Origin: Pseudomonadota bacterium
GTDB taxonomy: Bacteria > Pseudomonadota > Alphaproteobacteria > Rhizobiales > Rhizobiaceae
NCBI GenBank assembly: GCA_023457435.1
Contig: JAEWLS010000036.1
Location: 134,155-198,154 of the forward strand
DNA length: 64,000 nucleotides
Direction: 5' to 3'
Positions 62,568 to 64,000 of the stretch are shown piece after piece. Numbering within the stretch: position 1 is the stretch's first letter; each line of letters opens with the position of its first letter. The notes beneath the pieces are model-generated. The model was not told where the DNA came from. It saw only the letters and a list, made by a program, of their open reading frames with translations, and made no database searches. The position numbers and the translations under genes are program-made.

Positions 62568-63425
62568 TCAGGCAAGGTGGCGGCGCGCGGCGTACAGGGC
62601 GACCGCTGCGGCGTTTGATACGTTCAGGGACCGAATCACGCCGGGCATGTCGAGCCGCGCCAGAGCGCTGACAGTCTCGCGCGTCTTCTGGCGGAGCCCC
62701 TTGCCCTCGGCGCCGAGGACCAGCGCGATGCGCTTGCCGGCGAAGGTCGTCTCCAGTTCTGCCGGCCCATCCGAATCGAGGCCGACGGTCTGAAAGCCTG
62801 CGGCCTGCAGCTCGCCCAACGCCTCGGCGAGGTTTCTGACCTCGATATGGTCGATATGTTCGAGTGCGCCGGATGCTGCCTTGGCGAGCACGCCACCTTC
62901 AGCCGGGCTGTGGCGGCTGGTGGTGATCAGTGCGCCGGCGCCGAAGGCGACCGCGGAGCGCATGATCGCGCCGACATTATGCGGGTCGGTCACCTGATCG
63001 AGCACAAGGACGAGGGGGCAGTCGGCGAGTTCGGAAAGGGTTTTCGGCTTCAACGGCCTCGCTTCGAGCATGACGCCCTGATGCACGGCGTCGTCGCCCA
63101 GAAGCGCGGCTATGGCGCGGGGTTCGACCATCTCGGCGGGGAATGACAGCGCGCCGAGGTTTTCCAGCCCCAGCCGGGCCGCAGCGTTGCGTGTGATCAG
63201 CATGCGCCCGACCGTGCGACGCGGGTTCGCGAGCGCCGCTTCGACCGTGTGGATGCCATAGAGGCGGAGCAGGCCTTCCGGCGGGGGCGGCGTCGGCCGG
63301 CCCGGCCGCGGACGCGGCATGGCGTTCGGCCTATCTCCGACCGCCGGCCTCGCGTCACGATGGGCGCGGCGCAGGCGCGCGTAATGGCTGTCCTTGGGAG
63401 TCTTCTCGCGGTCATCGGTGCTCAT
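62568..63425 (-). CDS. rlmB: 23S rRNA 2'-O-methyltransferase RlmB-like (TrmH/SpoU family)
   Basis: 285 residues: an Arg/Pro-rich N-terminus of about 45 residues, the SpoU substrate-binding domain (LYGIHTVEAALANPRR), and the knotted SPOUT methyltransferase with motif 1 DQVTDPHNVGAIMRSA, motif 2 LVLGAEGKGLRQ and motif 3 IRSLNVSNAAAVALYA. It methylates 23S rRNA G2251-type positions. The ATG at 63425 (MSTDDREKTPKD) is preferred to the longer frame above. Divergent from the tRNA genes. Confidence 0.93.
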   Translation of the reverse strand: MSTDDREKTPKDSHYARLRRAHRDARPAVGDRPNAMPRPRPGRPTPPPPEGLLRLYGIHTVEAALANPRRTVGRMLITRNAAARLGLENLGALSFPAEMVEPRAIAALLGDDAVHQGVMLEARPLKPKTLSELADCPLVLVLDQVTDPHNVGAIMRSAVAFGAGALITTSRHSPAEGGVLAKAASGALEHIDHIEVRNLAEALGELQAAGFQTVGLDSDGPAELETTFAGKRIALVLGAEGKGLRQKTRETVSALARLDMPGVIRSLNVSNAAAVALYAARRHLA

Positions 63426-63478
63426 GGAGCAGGCTATAGGGCAAGTTCGCCGGCGTGGGAAATGCGTTCGTCGCGCGG

Positions 63479-63507
63479 TTGACAGGGCAGGGGGCAGTCG
63501 CCATAAG
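63479..63507 (+). promoter_or_regulatory. Probable sigma-70 promoter of the tRNA-Tyr/tRNA-Gly genes
   Basis: TTGACA (63479-63484), 17 bases, then CATAAG (63502-63507): a perfect -35 and a 4/6 -10 at ideal spacing. It would start transcription near 63514, about 60 bases upstream of tRNA-Tyr. Confidence 0.55.
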
Positions 63508-63575
63508 GCCGCTTCGCGCGGTCGGGGTTCAGTTCCTGTCGTGCGAACCCTCATGGATGGCTTTTTCCGCGGTTT

Positions 63576-63660
63576 GGAGAGGTGCCCGAGTGGTTAAAGG
63601 GGACGGACTGTAAATCCGTTGGCTTTGCCTACGCTGGTTCGAATCCAGCCCTCTCCACCA
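63576..63660 (+). tRNA. tRNA-Tyr (GUA anticodon)
   Basis: Acceptor stem GGAGAGG (63576-63582) pairs with CCTCTCC (63650-63656); discriminator A and encoded CCA follow. Anticodon stem ACGGA/TCCGT holds loop CTGTAAA with anticodon GTA at 63610-63612. The long variable arm of class II tRNA-Tyr is visible (TGGCTTTGCCTACG), and the T-loop reads GGTTCGAATCC. Confidence 0.97.
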
Positions 63661-63692
63661 CCGCCGGAATTCGTGCCATCATGAGCGGGCTC

Positions 63693-63766
63693 GCGGGTAT
63701 AGCTCAATGGTAGAGCAGCAGCCTTCCAAGCTGAATACGCGGGTTCGATTCCCGCTACCCGCTCCA
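63693..63766 (+). tRNA. tRNA-Gly (UCC anticodon)
   Basis: Acceptor stem GCGGGTA (63693-63699) pairs with TACCCGC (63756-63762); discriminator T and encoded CCA follow. Anticodon TCC at 63725-63727 in loop CTTCCAA. T-arm CGGGTTCGATTCCCG. The first anticodon-stem pair appears to be G-A. It follows tRNA-Tyr by 32 bases, and tuf follows, a common tRNA-tuf cluster. Confidence 0.97.
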
Positions 63767-63875
63767 TATCTCCGGGCAGAGGCGCCGGCTTTCCGCTCAC
63801 TCTTGTTTTTTGCGGCCGATGCAGCTAATCGCCCGCCTCAAATCAGACTTTCCGAAACGCGTCAGGGAAAATAAC

Positions 63876-64000
63876 ATGGCCAAGGGTAAATTCGAGCGGA
63901 CGAAGCCGCATGTGAACATTGGCACGATCGGGCATGTTGACCACGGCAAGACGTCGTTGACGGCTGCGATCACGAAGTTCTTCGGCGAGTTCAAGGCGTA
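63876..64000 (+). CDS. tuf: Elongation factor Tu, N-terminal part
   Basis: The ATG at 63876 opens MAKGKFERTKPHVNIGTIGH, continuing into the G1 P-loop GHVDHGKTSLT, the unmistakable EF-Tu start, running off the window after 41 codons. AGGGAAAATAAC precedes the ATG. It delivers aminoacyl-tRNA to the ribosome. Only the beginning is present here, because the window ends, not because of a mutation. Confidence 0.97.
   Translation, partial: MAKGKFERTKPHVNIGTIGHVDHGKTSLTAAITKFFGEFKA

Overview
This looks like core chromosome of a GC-rich alphaproteobacterium of the order Hyphomicrobiales (Rhizobiales), most like Phyllobacteriaceae such as Mesorhizobium and relatives. The main reasons are the CckA phosphorelay kinase, the fused ispDF gene, the pdhA-pdhB-pdhC-lpdA order with a lipoyl domain on E1 beta, the dusB-ntrBC-ntrYX-trkA-dat-hfq-hflX block, and small alphaproteobacterial families (DUF2155, DUF3126, NDUFA12-like, BTLCP). 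No prophage, integrase, transposase or CRISPR array is visible. The genus is an inference from protein resemblance.

Layout. 1-7.5 kb: a partial secreted protein, a sixA-ycjX-ycjF minus-strand operon, dksA, a FliO-like membrane protein and cckA. 7.5-13.4 kb: the urea ABC transporter urtABCDE, preceded by a near-consensus sigma-54 promoter and a possible NtrC site. 13.4-25.3 kb: small single genes (cupin, glyoxalase I, double cold-shock protein, DUF192, two alpha/beta hydrolases, YcaQ-type glycosylase, cysE, gamma carbonic anhydrase, a cysteine peptidase, PilZ and PAS proteins, rhomboid, CBS). 25.5-30.8 kb: gatB, a broken acetyltransferase, NDUFA12-like, DUF2155, eno, ftsB. 31-40.3 kb: the pyruvate dehydrogenase cluster with lpdA, lipA and ratA. 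The cluster carries extra genes (two membrane proteins, a Uma2-type nuclease-like protein, an SGNH hydrolase), and pdhC contains an in-frame palindromic repeat element. 40.3-53.9 kb: pncC, ispDF, dusB, ntrBC, ntrYX, trkA, D-amino acid aminotransferase, hfq, hflX. 53.9-60.3 kb: a tripartite tricarboxylate transporter (tctCBA) beside a DctB/DctD-type two-component pair. 60.4-64 kb: adenine deaminase, rlmB, tRNA-Tyr, tRNA-Gly and the start of tuf.

How the genes connect. Nitrogen control is the strongest theme. NtrB/NtrC (sigma-54 activator) and NtrY/NtrX are encoded here, and so is a plausible target, the urt urea transporter. Urea uptake and adenine deamination both yield ammonium. The second theme is acetyl-CoA production: all PDH subunits, the lipoyl synthase and the shared E3 are together. 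A third is regulation of carboxylate uptake by a DctBD-like pair.

Most of the window is conventional housekeeping DNA, and I do not see a clearly new defence or biosynthetic system. The most notable items are the palindromic element inside the pdhC linker, the Uma2 gene in the PDH operon, the sigma-54 promoter of urtA, a DctD-like regulator with GAFPGA instead of GAFTGA, the frameshifted GNAT gene, palindromes upstream of pdhA and ntrY that share an 11-mer, and an orphan GNRA-loop terminator suggesting an intergenic RNA near 23.9 kb.
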